Source of the DNA: Deltaproteobacteria bacterium
GTDB lineage: Bacteria; Desulfobacterota; Binatia; Binatales; Binataceae
DNA length: 64,000 nucleotides
Assembly: GCA_021780755.1 (NCBI GenBank)
Contig: JAJXYF010000019.1
Span: forward strand, 1 to 64,000
Direction: 5' to 3'
How positions within the stretch are numbered: the first letter of the stretch is position 1; the number at the start of each line of letters is the position of its first letter. Of this stretch, positions 52,211 to 61,545 are shown piece after piece. Below the pieces are notes generated by a model. The model was not told the DNA's origin and did no database searches. It saw only the letters and a program-made list of their open reading frames with translations. The position numbers and the translations under genes were made by a program.

Positions 52211-52744
52211 ATGGAATGGTGGAGCCAGAGACGCGATAACGGACCGCGGCCGACGCGTGGCAACATGCGCCCGACCGTCAGCGAAATCACCGACTACCTG
52301 CTGGTCGGGGAATATCCGCGCGACCACGATATCGAATGGCTGCGCAACGAACATCGCGTCACGGCGATTCATAATCTTCAGGACGACGAGGACCTGCGCA
52401 TCAACGCACTCGATATCGCGGTGCTGAACGAAGTCGCCACGCGTCACGGAATCAAGCTGGTGCGCACGCCAATCCAGGACGGCAGCGCCGACGACATGGC
52501 GGATCGGCTGCGCGTAGCGTTGAGCGATCTCGCCACGCTAGTCGCGGGCCGCGAGCGCGTTTACCTTCATTGCAACGCGGGCCTCAATCGCGCACCCACC
52601 CTGGCGATTGCATATCTGCGTGCGCATGCCGGCATGTCGCTTAACGAAGCGCTGGCATACGTCAAACAGCGACGCTCGTGCGGCCCTTTCATGACGGTGC
52701 TCGAAGACTACTTCGGGCCGCGCGATCTGAAGCCCGCCACCTGA
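52211..52744 (+). CDS. Dual-specificity phosphatase (DSP/PTP-like)
   Basis: 177 residues. EITDYLLVGEYPRDHDIEWL is the usual DSP N-terminal strand, and VTAIHNLQDDEDLR follows. The catalytic loop is VYLHCNAGLNRAPTLAIAYL, with the HCxxGxxR signature (Cys nucleophile and Arg). IQDGSADDMADRL supplies the general acid Asp. The C-terminal helix AGMSLNEALAYVKQRR is normal. It may act on phosphoproteins or lipid phosphates such as phosphatidylglycerophosphate, as in PTPMT1; the lipid-rich context makes the second attractive (inference). A start at ATG 52265 would also fit. 143-base gap before it. Confidence 0.85.
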   Translation: MEWWSQRRDNGPRPTRGNMRPTVSEITDYLLVGEYPRDHDIEWLRNEHRVTAIHNLQDDEDLRINALDIAVLNEVATRHGIKLVRTPIQDGSADDMADRLRVALSDLATLVAGRERVYLHCNAGLNRAPTLAIAYLRAHAGMSLNEALAYVKQRRSCGPFMTVLEDYFGPRDLKPAT

Positions 52745-52767
52745 ATCGCCGCAGCTGCGAGTCGCTG

Positions 52768-53493
52768 ATGGCGAGTACGCGATTTCTCACTGGATGCGCC
52801 TGGGCCGTACATCTGTACACCGCACTCGGCGCCGTCGCCGGACTGCTCGCCTTGAACTACATCGCGCACGGCAATTGGCGCGGCGCATTCACCATGATGG
52901 CGATTGCGGTCGCGATCGATTCCAGCGACGGGCCTCTCGCGCGCGCGATCCGGGTGCGCGAACGCATCCCCTTCTTCGACGGCGCGCTCCTCGATAACAT
53001 CGTCGATTATTTCAATTACGTCGCGGTTCCGGTCTTCCTGATGCTGCGCGCACGCCTCATCCCCGACGGCGCCGCGGGCGAAGTTGTCGCCGGCTTCGTC
53101 ATGATCGCGAGCGGCTATGGCTTCAGCCGCCTCGACGCCAAGACCGAGGACAACTACTTTCGCGGCTTTCCGTCGTACTGGAACCTCGTCGCGCTCTACC
53201 TGTTTTGCCTCGCCTTCTCGCCCGCCGTTAACGCAGTCGTCGTCGCCTTGCTCGCCCTGATGGTCTTCGTGCCGATCAAGTATATTTACCCGAACCGCAC
53301 TGAGTTGATGCGACCGCTGACCCTCGCACTCGCGGCGATTTGGGCCATCGCGACCATCGCGATGTTGCCGATGCTGCCCCGCCATAACGAGATTTTGCTT
53401 TACACATCGCTCGCCTTCGTCGTTTACTATTTCGTGATGTCATTCGCTCTCCATGCGCATCCGACCCGTGTCGCCGCGCGCCGCTCGCTGTAA
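52768..53493 (+). CDS. CDP-alcohol phosphatidyltransferase, phosphatidylcholine synthase type
   Basis: From ATG 52768 the product is 241 residues with about eight membrane helices. The CDP-alcohol motif reads DGPLARAIRVRERIPFFDGA then LLDNIVD, that is DGx2ARx12Gx3Dx3D. The 12-residue spacer is the form described for phosphatidylcholine synthases (the usual form has 8-9). The opening AWAVHLYTALGAVAGLLALN also matches Pcs. Pcs joins choline to CDP-diacylglycerol in the inner membrane. An ether-lipid CDP derivative could be the lipid substrate here (inference). It follows the phosphatase by 23 bases and precedes the next gene by 6. Confidence 0.82.
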   Translation: MASTRFLTGCAWAVHLYTALGAVAGLLALNYIAHGNWRGAFTMMAIAVAIDSSDGPLARAIRVRERIPFFDGALLDNIVDYFNYVAVPVFLMLRARLIPDGAAGEVVAGFVMIASGYGFSRLDAKTEDNYFRGFPSYWNLVALYLFCLAFSPAVNAVVVALLALMVFVPIKYIYPNRTELMRPLTLALAAIWAIATIAMLPMLPRHNEILLYTSLAFVVYYFVMSFALHAHPTRVAARRSL

Positions 53494-53499
53494 TTCGCG

Positions 53500-55332
53500 A
53501 TGGATGATCCGGTAATCGGCGTGATTGAGCCGGCGCCGTGGCTCGAAATCATCGAGGGCACCGCGCCGCTGTTGCTGATAGCGCCACATGGCGGCCGCGC
53601 CGGTAGCGCGTCGCGCTCGACGCTCCATCCCAAAGTCAACGATCTCGAGACTGCGGCGATCACCCGCGATCTCGCGCAACGGCTCGGCGCCGCGGCCTTG
53701 ATCAACGCCGGGATGGATCGCAACGAAATCGATTGCAACCGGCTCTCGCAGCTCGGCGACCGCGCCCCATGGATGCTCGATCTCATCGCACGGTCTGCGC
53801 ACCGGATGGTCGAACGCCACGGGCACGCGACGGTGCTGTTGATCCACGGATGGAACGTCATCGAGCCGCGCATCGATTTCGGCCTCGGCCTGCGCGACGC
53901 CAACGGGCGGCTGCGGCCACCGGCGGGCGCTCACGTCTCGGCCAGCAATCGGTTTATCAACGGTCCCGTAGCGGCGCTTTCCGCGCGCCTCACAGCGGCC
54001 GGCATCATCCCGACGTTCGGACTGCGCTATCCCGGCGGTGCCAGCCAGAACCTGTTGCAGGCTTTCACACAGCGCCACGCCGCCAGCGAAATCGTGGCCT
54101 TGCGGCGGCTCGCCATGCTCGCCGCGCGCGGCGCCATCGACGCCTTGCAACTCGAGATGTCGGTCGCGGTGCGGATGGCCGGCTCGATTCGAGCACGCGG
54201 TCTAGACGCACTGAGCGAAATCTTCCTGCACTCCGCCAACCACGCTTGGCGACGCGCGCCGGCCGCCATTAACCCCGCAGAGATCGCGATCGAACGCGAG
54301 GCGCCGCCGAAAGTAGTGCGCAAAGCGACCGGCATGCCGCCCGCGCCACCCGTGCGCGTCGGCATCGAGTTCTATGATCCGCGCGCGCGAATCGGCGGCA
54401 TGGCAAGTTTCGATTTCGGCTCCGGCGCGGCTGGCGCGCGCATCATGATGCTCTTCGATGGTTGCCGCGCCGCGCTCTTCACCGGTGAGGGCAAGGCGGT
54501 GCGCGACGGCGGCACTCTACGGCTCGGACCGCTGGAACTTGCTTTGGGCGCCCGCACCGGCACCCTCGCCTTTCGCGGCCCAGCGGTGATTGTCAACGAT
54601 GGCGCCGCCTACCTCAGCGTCGAGAACGCGCTGGCGCAATCCGAACTCGACACCGCGATGACGGTCGAGGCCACGATCGATCTCGAAGGCGGTACGCAGC
54701 GTGCGGAATTACCCGACGGCATGCTCGACGGACTAATCGAGCGGGCACTCGGCGCGGTAACCGACGCGAAGGGCAGCGCGCCGCCCAATGGTAGCACCGC
54801 GGTGTTCGGACGCCTGCGCGGTGCGGTCGTCGTCGGCGGCGTTCGCCGTGCAATCAACGCCGTCGCGCGCATCGGCGCGTCCTTCACCGGTCTCGAACCG
54901 TTGCGCTTCGAGACCCGCCGGATGGTCTGGGCGTGCTTTCCCGACGCGGCGGATTTCACCGCGATCGAGGCGCGTGCGTGGACTTTCGCCGAGGCCGACG
55001 CGCGTCGCACAGCGCGGCTGCTCTGCGACCGCGAATGGCGCGAATGTGAGCTTGCCGCGATCGAACTCGAAACGCCGGCAACCGGTGCGCGCCCCGATCG
55101 AATTTCGGCCATTATGACCACGCACGGCGGCCACGCCACCCCGCTACACGGCATCGCCGAAGCCTTTATGACACTGTCGCGTCCGGGCCCCGACCACACC
55201 CGCATCCACACTTCGATCGGTTTCGCCAGTTACCGCGTCGGCAACACGATGGGCGCCGGCATGTTCGAGTACTCGCGCGTCGCGAGCATCGCTGACGCAT
55301 CAACCGATGATGACGATTCGGATTCTGATTGA
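53500..55332 (+). CDS. N-formylglutamate amidohydrolase-like protein with unknown C-terminal half
   Basis: 610 residues. The N-terminal 250 residues show PLLLIAPHGGRAG, INAGMDRNEIDCNR and VLLIHGWN, arranged like the metal and substrate motifs of N-formylglutamate amidohydrolases. Several family residues are not obvious, so I call it only FGase-like. Residues about 270-610 form a beta-rich region (ARIGGMASFDFGSG, GRLRGAVVVGGVRRAINAVA, MVWACFPDAADFTAIEARAW) with no family I recognise. It ends with an acidic tail DDDDSDSD. Start ATG 53500, six bases after the Pcs-like gene, so it belongs to the same unit. Function unknown. Confidence 0.6.
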   Translation: MDDPVIGVIEPAPWLEIIEGTAPLLLIAPHGGRAGSASRSTLHPKVNDLETAAITRDLAQRLGAAALINAGMDRNEIDCNRLSQLGDRAPWMLDLIARSAHRMVERHGHATVLLIHGWNVIEPRIDFGLGLRDANGRLRPPAGAHVSASNRFINGPVAALSARLTAAGIIPTFGLRYPGGASQNLLQAFTQRHAASEIVALRRLAMLAARGAIDALQLEMSVAVRMAGSIRARGLDALSEIFLHSANHAWRRAPAAINPAEIAIEREAPPKVVRKATGMPPAPPVRVGIEFYDPRARIGGMASFDFGSGAAGARIMMLFDGCRAALFTGEGKAVRDGGTLRLGPLELALGARTGTLAFRGPAVIVNDGAAYLSVENALAQSELDTAMTVEATIDLEGGTQRAELPDGMLDGLIERALGAVTDAKGSAPPNGSTAVFGRLRGAVVVGGVRRAINAVARIGASFTGLEPLRFETRRMVWACFPDAADFTAIEARAWTFAEADARRTARLLCDREWRECELAAIELETPATGARPDRISAIMTTHGGHATPLHGIAEAFMTLSRPGPDHTRIHTSIGFASYRVGNTMGAGMFEYSRVASIADASTDDDDSDSD

Positions 55333-55361
55333 CTCGCGGAGAATCAGGTGCGGCAAACGAT

Positions 55362-56279
55362 TCAGGCGGGCGGCATCTCGGCCTGGATCGGGTTTGGTGA
55401 CGACAGGTCGAGCGACTGCGCAAGTGCCGTTAGCTGCCGGGCCAGCGGCGTGTCGGCGTACTCGCGCACAAAGATCACGCCGCGGTCGCAGCATTCCGCC
55501 AATCGCGGATCGAACGGCAAACGTCCGAGCACCGGGATGCCCGCGGTTTTGGCCACCGCCGCTAGATCCCCGTGCGGCATCAGCGGACGCACCGAATGGC
55601 AGCCGTCGCAATTGAAGCCGACCATGTTCTCAATCAGACCCATCACCCTGGTCGAGCACATCGAGGCCATTTCCAGCGCCGCGCTCGACGCGCGCACCGA
55701 GATTTCCGAAGGTTGCGTCACGATCAGCGCACCGCTGAGCGGCGCTATACGCGCGATTCGAAGAAGCTGATCAATCCCCGGCGCGAGATCGATGAGCAGC
55801 AGATCGAGCATACCGAAGCGGGTCTGCGTGAGCAGCCGGCGCAGCGTCGCCGAATAACTCAGCTCGAACGGTCCATGGCCGTTGCTCGAAATCGCGGGTA
55901 CCGGTTCGTCTTCCAGGAAGCTCATCGGCGGCGGTTCGCCGCCGGCAATCAGGTTGCTCGCCGCAACGCGCAATCCGAGCGGACCGGCGCTCGGCTCGAT
56001 ACCGTCCATCGAATGAAACCGGCGCGGCACCTTCATCCCGAGCATCGCGACGATCGTCGGCGAATTCAGATCGGCATCGAGGATCGCGACCTTGCGGCCC
56101 TCGAGCGCGAGCGCCGCAGCCAGGTTGACGACGATCGAACTCTTACCGGTGCCACCCTTCGCGCTGGCCACGGCGATGATCGACTTGACACCGGCGAGAT
56201 TGGCGCGCAGTTGCGCAATCTCCTCGGCGGGCTGTGCCCCCGCATCCGCATCAGCCCCGATCTCCCTGAAAATTCTCAT
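55362..56279 (-). CDS. Mrp/NBP35-family P-loop ATPase (ParA/MinD-like)
   Basis: 305 residues. KSIIAVASAKGGTGKSSIVV carries the deviant Walker A (KGGTGKS), and KVAILDADLNSPTIVAMLG is the A' box. DLLLIDLAPGIDQLLRIARI fits Walker B, and IVTQPSEISVRASSAALEMA is the typical MinD/Mrp switch segment. NMVGFNCDGCHSV holds a CxxC, as in Mrp iron-sulfur carriers. The N-terminal 30 residues lack the DUF59 domain of some Mrps. Probable Fe-S cluster carrier; a MinD-like positioning ATPase is the alternative. It lies 281 bases beyond dksA, in the same direction, with no clear gene between them. Confidence 0.82.
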   Translation of the reverse strand: MRIFREIGADADAGAQPAEEIAQLRANLAGVKSIIAVASAKGGTGKSSIVVNLAAALALEGRKVAILDADLNSPTIVAMLGMKVPRRFHSMDGIEPSAGPLGLRVAASNLIAGGEPPPMSFLEDEPVPAISSNGHGPFELSYSATLRRLLTQTRFGMLDLLLIDLAPGIDQLLRIARIAPLSGALIVTQPSEISVRASSAALEMASMCSTRVMGLIENMVGFNCDGCHSVRPLMPHGDLAAVAKTAGIPVLGRLPFDPRLAECCDRGVIFVREYADTPLARQLTALAQSLDLSSPNPIQAEMPPA

Positions 56280-56560
56280 CGCCTTCCGTTATGCAAATAA
56301 AGCACCGCGCCGGAGTCGCGCCGCGTCCGACGCCAACCATGCTTAGTTAAGATGCCCTGTTGTTCGCCCTGCGTAAAGCGGGTGTGTCTATCAATAATTC
56401 GCGGCGGCGGCGCTGCGACACGTTCATTTTATTCAACGCACGCCGTGCGCGCACACGTCGCTGGCCGCAACCGCTGTTAACGGCGATGCGCGAGTGGCAC
56501 CTCGTCCGCCGACCTGGCGCACACGCACCGCGCGCCTGCCGATTGCTCCCCGAGGATCAG

Positions 56561-57013
56561 CTAGATGTTGTCCTCGTCGGCATCGGTCGATCCGAGCTTG
56601 CGATAAGTGTTGCGCTCGTCATCGAAGCGCCGCTGCGACTTCGCCTCGCGCTCCATGTCCTGCTGGCAGTCACGGCACAGCCGCGTAAACGGCATCGCTT
56701 CAAGCCGCTCCTGCGCGATTTCCAGTCCGCACGATTCGCAGACCCCGTAACTGCCCTCCGCCATGCGTCCGAGCGCATCGTCGATTTGCTTGATCTTCAC
56801 CCGCTCGCGATCCGACAGGATGAAATTGATCTCGCGATCGCGCTCCTCGGAAGCGAGGTCATAGGTGTCCATGCCCTCGTCCTTGTTGCCCTCGCGCTCG
56901 GCCTTCAGTTCAGAGTCGATCTCGTTGATGAGCTTGGTCTTCATTTCGAGCAGATGCTCATGGAGGTCGGCCAGAAACTTCTTGCGGTTTGCCGCCGTGG
57001 ATTTTTTAGCCAT
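56561..57013 (-). CDS. dksA: DksA/TraR-family zinc-finger RNA-polymerase-binding protein
   Basis: 150 residues, the standard DksA length. An N-terminal helix pair (KKFLADLHEHLLEMKTKLIN) is followed by EGMDTYDLASEERDREINFI, which ends in a coiled-coil tip. The zinc finger is YGVCESCGLEIAQERLEAM with CRDC, a Cys4 site. These proteins enter the RNA polymerase secondary channel and modulate rRNA and stress promoters with ppGpp. The acidic tip differs from the E. coli DxxDxA motif (here YDLASEE), so the ppGpp response may differ (inference). Thirteen bases after the rimO stop; AAAGGTGG ribosome site. Confidence 0.88.
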   Translation of the reverse strand: MAKKSTAANRKKFLADLHEHLLEMKTKLINEIDSELKAEREGNKDEGMDTYDLASEERDREINFILSDRERVKIKQIDDALGRMAEGSYGVCESCGLEIAQERLEAMPFTRLCRDCQQDMEREAKSQRRFDDERNTYRKLGSTDADEDNI

Positions 57014-57026
57014 CGCCCGCCACCTT

Positions 57027-58373
57027 TCAGTTTACAATCGCACCCGTAACTACCGCGTGGAGATCGTAGCTGAGGGCCCGCTCGACCCGTGCGCTGACGA
57101 AATCGCCCGGCTCGGCATCCCCTTTCAGGATCACCATGCCGTCAATTTCGGGCGCCTGCGCCGGAGTTCGCCCGCGTAGCCGCGTGGCGCGTCCGGCCGT
57201 CGAACCCTCAACCAACACTTCAATATCGCGGCCGACCAGTTCACGATTCTTGTTTAATGAAATTTCCGCCTGCGCCTCCATCAGGGCGGCCCGGCGTTCA
57301 CGCTTCACCCGCTCGGGCACCTGGGCTGCCATGTCGAAGGCGTCGGTGTTCTCCTCACGCGAATAGGTAAACACTCCGACCCGATCGAATTGTTCCCGCC
57401 GCACGAACTCCAGCAACCGCTCAAACGCCGCGTCGTCCTCACCCGGAAAACCGACGATAAACGACGTCCGCAGCGCCACCCCGGGAATTTTCCGCCGGAT
57501 GCGCTCCAGCAGCTTGCTCAACGCCGCCCCGGAACGCTCGCGCCGCATCGCCCGCAGCACCGCGTCGTCCGCATGCTGCAGCGGCATATCTATATATTTA
57601 ACCACTTCCGGCAGTTCCGCGATGGTCTCGAGTAACTCGTCCGTCACAAAATTCGGATAACAATAGAGCAACCTGATCCACCGGATGCCCGCGACGTCCG
57701 CGAGCCTCGGCAACAGCCCCGCCAGCGACGACTGCGGCTTGAAATCGCGCCCGTACGCGGTCAGGTCCTGCGCAATCAGGTTCAGCTCGCGCACGCCGAC
57801 TTCGGCCAGCGATCGCGCCTCGGCCACGATATCGTCCGGTCCGCGGCTTTCATGCAGCCCGCGAATCTTCGGGATGATGCAGAACGCGCACTTGTGATTG
57901 CAGCCTTCTGAAATCTTCAAGTAAGCGGTGAAGAAATCTCCTGTCTTGACCCGTGGAGCCTCGTCCATCGTCGGCAGCAGATGAGCCGCGCCGGCGTATG
58001 GAATCGGCCGTGCCTCCGGCGTCTCGGTGCGCCGCAACAGTTCCGGCAGATCCAGGAAGTTGCCGGTGCCGACAAATATATCGACCTCGGGCAGCTCCTC
58101 GCGCAACTCCGCGCCGTAGCGCTGCGCCAGGCATCCTGCCACCACCAGCCGCCGACCCCCTCCGCGCCGCTTCACCTGCGAGGCCTCGAGGATCGCCCCG
58201 ATCGATTCCTTCTTCGCCGCCTCGATAAACGCGCACGTGTTCACCACCAGCACCTGGGCCTCGCCCGGATCGAGCGTTACCTCGAAGCCCGCGCGCAGCA
58301 ATGCCCCCAACATCAACTCGCTGTCGGCGAGATTCTTGGGGCAACCCAGAGTGAGAAGATGGACCTTTTCCAT
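57027..58373 (-). CDS. rimO: Ribosomal protein S12 methylthiotransferase RimO
   Basis: 448 residues with the three-domain RimO architecture. MEKVHLLTLGCPKNLADSEL has the first UPF0004 Cys, NTCAFIEAAKKES the second and LVVAGCLAQRYG the third. SEGCNHKCAFCIIPKIRG is the radical SAM CxxxCxxC motif. A TRAM-like C-terminal part (VLVEGSTAGRATRLRGRTPA) recognises S12. RimO adds a methylthio group to Asp89 of S12. Length and N-terminus are canonical. ATG at 58373. It lies between lolA and dksA in the housekeeping run. Confidence 0.95.
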   Translation of the reverse strand: MEKVHLLTLGCPKNLADSELMLGALLRAGFEVTLDPGEAQVLVVNTCAFIEAAKKESIGAILEASQVKRRGGGRRLVVAGCLAQRYGAELREELPEVDIFVGTGNFLDLPELLRRTETPEARPIPYAGAAHLLPTMDEAPRVKTGDFFTAYLKISEGCNHKCAFCIIPKIRGLHESRGPDDIVAEARSLAEVGVRELNLIAQDLTAYGRDFKPQSSLAGLLPRLADVAGIRWIRLLYCYPNFVTDELLETIAELPEVVKYIDMPLQHADDAVLRAMRRERSGAALSKLLERIRRKIPGVALRTSFIVGFPGEDDAAFERLLEFVRREQFDRVGVFTYSREENTDAFDMAAQVPERVKRERRAALMEAQAEISLNKNRELVGRDIEVLVEGSTAGRATRLRGRTPAQAPEIDGMVILKGDAEPGDFVSARVERALSYDLHAVVTGAIVN

Positions 58374-58488
58374 GGCAGGTTAGCGGACACCTAAGGGCAT
58401 ATATTCCTACTCGCGTGAGACGCGTGGCGCAATCGGGGTACCTTCGCGAGGGAGCGAAATAGCCTCACGATGTACCCTACAGAACAAA

Positions 58489-59232
58489 TTACGGCATCGA
58501 TTTCACGGGACTATCCGTGCCCGACGGCGTCACCACGTCGGCGCCCGCGGGCGTCTTGAACGCAAAGCGCGAGGACTCGATCGCCGCATTGATATCGATG
58601 TCACTGAAGCTGATTTTCGTAACGTTACCCAGCGCATCCGCAAGCCGCAGACTCGCAATGTTGAGCGTATGCGGCTCGAGGCCAAGATCAATCGGGTCGC
58701 CTCCGCGCTTCGGCGTCAACAAAACATGGATTAGACCGTCATCGGCAGGTGAAACCGGTCGCGACGCCTTGAAATCTCGCTCGACGTTTCCCGCGCCCAA
58801 CAAAAACGCCGCTACCGCCTGCGTCTTGATTGCGTTCTTCAGCGGCGTCTCCATCACCTGGTTGAGCCCCGGGTCGTAGTCGTAGAGGAGCTTGCCGTCG
58901 CTCACGATCGTTTCCGGTTGCGGGTCGCCGAATTCAAAGCGCACACGGCCCGGTTTGAGATAATCGACCCGCCCCGAACGCTCCTGCGGCGGTGCGCCTA
59001 CCCGCGCGATGGTCTCCTTGAACGATGCGCTGAAAGAGTTGGTCTGCTGATAATGATGCTGCAAATGCGCCAGCAGCGTGTTGAGATCTTCCGGTGCCGC
59101 CGCGCCGGTTTCCTGCGCCAGGATTCGCGCACCGCCGTCGCTGAAGATTGCGAACGCGCTTACCACCGCCAGCATCGCGGCAAACATCGCCAGGCGCCCG
59201 CTCGCGCCGAATTTTCTTCCAGTTAAATTCAC
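58489..59232 (-). CDS. lolA: Outer-membrane lipoprotein carrier protein LolA
   Basis: 247 residues. After an N-terminal hydrophobic signal (LAMFAAMLAVVSAFAIFS) the mature protein reads LLAHLQHHYQQTNSFSASFK, then ETIARVGAPPQERSGRVDYL and RVRFEFGDPQPETIVSDGKL, ending LYDYDPGLNQVME. These are the conserved strands of the LolA half-barrel that ferries lipoproteins across the periplasm. The presence of lolA is direct evidence of an outer membrane. Start is a GTG with a weak ribosome site. Second half of an ftsK-lolA pair seen in many proteobacteria. Confidence 0.9.
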   Translation of the reverse strand: MNLTGRKFGASGRLAMFAAMLAVVSAFAIFSDGGARILAQETGAAAPEDLNTLLAHLQHHYQQTNSFSASFKETIARVGAPPQERSGRVDYLKPGRVRFEFGDPQPETIVSDGKLLYDYDPGLNQVMETPLKNAIKTQAVAAFLLGAGNVERDFKASRPVSPADDGLIHVLLTPKRGGDPIDLGLEPHTLNIASLRLADALGNVTKISFSDIDINAAIESSRFAFKTPAGADVVTPSGTDSPVKSMP

Positions 59233-59295
59233 AGCTTCTAGTTAGACGAGATTCCGGCCCGAAGGTTCATTCGCACCCGCCGCGACACCCGCATC

Positions 59296-61545
59296 TCAAC
59301 TCGCCCCGCGCATCCGCACCTCGCGCGGACGGGCGCCGTCGGCCGGCAGGACCAGCCCCTCGCGCTCCATCTGCTCGACCATCCGCGCCGCGCGGTTGTA
59401 GCCGATTCTGAGCCGCCGCTGAATCATCGAGATCGAGGCCTGGTTGGTGTCCATCACGATCTGCACCGCCTGGTCGTAAAGCTCGTCGCGATCGCCGCCG
59501 CCGTCGGCGTCGTCCGACTCGCCCGGCGCTGTGGTTTCAAGGATCTCCATCTGGTAGTCGGGGGCCCCCTGCGCGCGCAGAAAATCGCAGACCTTGCGAA
59601 TCTCGATTTCCGAAACAAACGGCCCGTGCAAGCGGCGCAGTTTGGCGGTGCCCGGCGGCATGAACAGCATATCGCCCGCCCCGAGCAGCCGTTCCGCCCC
59701 GATCGAATCGAGAATCGTGCGCGAGTCCACCCGCGACGTCACCTGCAGCGAAATGCGCGCCGGCAGGTTCGCCTTGATCAGCCCCGTCAGCACGTCCACC
59801 GATGGCCTCTGCGTCGCCAGTATCAGATGGATACCGGCGGCGCGCGCCTTCTGCGCCAGCCGCGTGATATCGCGCTCGACCGTCTTGCCCTCCGACAGCA
59901 GCAGGTCCGCCAGCTCGTCGATCACGATCACGATCTTCGGCAGCTTGCGATGCTTCACCGGCGTATCGATCCATTCCTCGCCCTCGCCCGCGTTGGCCGC
60001 CGCGTCTCCGCGTTTGAGCTCGACCAGCTCGCCCCCGCTCCCGATCGCGCGGTTGTAGCCGTCGATATTGCGCACCGCCAGCTCGCGCATCATGCGGTAG
60101 CGCCCCTCCATCTCCTGCGTCGCCCACAGCAGCGCCGCCGCCGCCTTCTCCGGGTCAACCACCACCGGCACCAACAGATGCGGGATACCCTCGTAAACCG
60201 ACAGCTCGAGCATCTTCGGGTCGATCAGGATGAAGCGCACGTCGTCGGCCGTCGCGCTGAACAGGATCGACGAGATCATCGTATGGATCGAGACCGACTT
60301 GCCGGTGCCGGTCGCGCCCGCGATCAGCAGATGGGGCATCGTCGCGAGGTCCGCCGCCAGCGGCCGCCCGGTAATGTCCTTGCCGAGCGCGATCGTCAAA
60401 TGACTCTGCGCCGCGCCAAATTCCTCCGCTTCGAGAATCTCGCGCAGGTAGATCTTCTCGCGCTTGCGGTTGGGCACCTCGATCCCCACCACCGCCTCGC
60501 CCGGCACCGGCGCCTGGATTCGCACGGTCGCCGCCCGCAACGCCATCGAGAGGTCGTCAGCGAGATTGACGATCTGGCTCACCTTGATCCCCGATCCGGG
60601 CTCCAGCTTGTACATCGTCACCACCGGCCCCGGCTGCACCTCGACCACCCGGCCCTCGACGCCGAAATCAGCGAGCTTCTGCTCGAGCACGCGCGCGCTA
60701 CGCTCAAGCGCCGCCTCATCGACCTGTGAATGTTCCAGCGGCGGCGTATCGAGCAGAGCCACCGGCGGCAGCTTGTAGCCGCCCTTGCCGCGCGCGGCGG
60801 CCTTGGGCGCCTGCTCACGCGCGATCGGCTTGAGAATTTCCGCCTTGCGCACCAGCGGCGCGTCGCTCCGCGCGCCGTTAACGGCGCCGGTGAATTTGAT
60901 CGGCGCTCGCGACGGCGCCGCATCCGCATTCGACGCGCGCGCCAGGCCTGGCGAGCCGCCGTTTGAAGCATCGGCCGCATCGACCGCGGTTCGTGGGCCG
61001 CCTCGCGCCGCGCCCGCCAGCGCCGCGACCAAATCGGTCGGCGGCCGCCCGAACATCAGCGCAAACCCGCCGACCAGCGTAAGGATTACGACAATATAGC
61101 CGCCGCCGAAACTAACGTAGGCGCCCAGGCCCGCGGCCAACGCCGCACCCACTATGCCCCCATCCGCGGCGGCGCTCAGGAATCCGCCGGCCGCGCTCAA
61201 GCCCAAAATGACCACCGCACCGCCCAGTGCCTCGCGCAGGATCGCGTCCCATTGCGCCATTGCCCACACGCGCAGTGCCAACGCCGCAACCATGATCGCC
61301 ACTGCGTACGCCAGATAACCGAACCAATCAGCGAGCTGGGTAGCGACCGCCGCTCCCAGCGGCCCACCCCGATTCGGCTGCAGGTCGAGGCTCGTCGAGA
61401 CCAGGCTGAGCATCACCCACGCCGCAATCGCGACCAGCACGAGCGCGGCGAGTTCGCGCGCGATACGACCGTCGCGCGGCGCCACCTCGGCGCTCGCGGC
61501 CAATTCGATCGGCGGCGTTTTCGGTTGGCGCGCGATAGCGCTCAA
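59296..61545 (-). CDS. ftsK: DNA translocase FtsK
   Basis: 749 residues, the SpoIIIE-like compact form. Four membrane helices lie at about 30-165 (ALVLVAIAAWVMLSLVS, FGYLAYAVAIMVAALAL), then a linker to about 245. The motor has PHLLIAGATGTGKSVSIHTM (Walker A), IVIVIDELADLLLSEG (Walker B) and ATQRPSVDVLTGLIKANLPA. The winged-helix gamma domain ends the protein (YDQAVQIVMDTNQASISMIQ and RRLRIGYNRAARMVEQMERE) and reads KOPS DNA. It pumps DNA at the division septum. Start TTG overlaps the rnj stop (TTGA); GGAGG is only one base away, so the exact start is uncertain. Confidence 0.95.
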   Translation of the reverse strand: MSAIARQPKTPPIELAASAEVAPRDGRIARELAALVLVAIAAWVMLSLVSTSLDLQPNRGGPLGAAVATQLADWFGYLAYAVAIMVAALALRVWAMAQWDAILREALGGAVVILGLSAAGGFLSAAADGGIVGAALAAGLGAYVSFGGGYIVVILTLVGGFALMFGRPPTDLVAALAGAARGGPRTAVDAADASNGGSPGLARASNADAAPSRAPIKFTGAVNGARSDAPLVRKAEILKPIAREQAPKAAARGKGGYKLPPVALLDTPPLEHSQVDEAALERSARVLEQKLADFGVEGRVVEVQPGPVVTMYKLEPGSGIKVSQIVNLADDLSMALRAATVRIQAPVPGEAVVGIEVPNRKREKIYLREILEAEEFGAAQSHLTIALGKDITGRPLAADLATMPHLLIAGATGTGKSVSIHTMISSILFSATADDVRFILIDPKMLELSVYEGIPHLLVPVVVDPEKAAAALLWATQEMEGRYRMMRELAVRNIDGYNRAIGSGGELVELKRGDAAANAGEGEEWIDTPVKHRKLPKIVIVIDELADLLLSEGKTVERDITRLAQKARAAGIHLILATQRPSVDVLTGLIKANLPARISLQVTSRVDSRTILDSIGAERLLGAGDMLFMPPGTAKLRRLHGPFVSEIEIRKVCDFLRAQGAPDYQMEILETTAPGESDDADGGGDRDELYDQAVQIVMDTNQASISMIQRRLRIGYNRAARMVEQMEREGLVLPADGARPREVRMRGAS

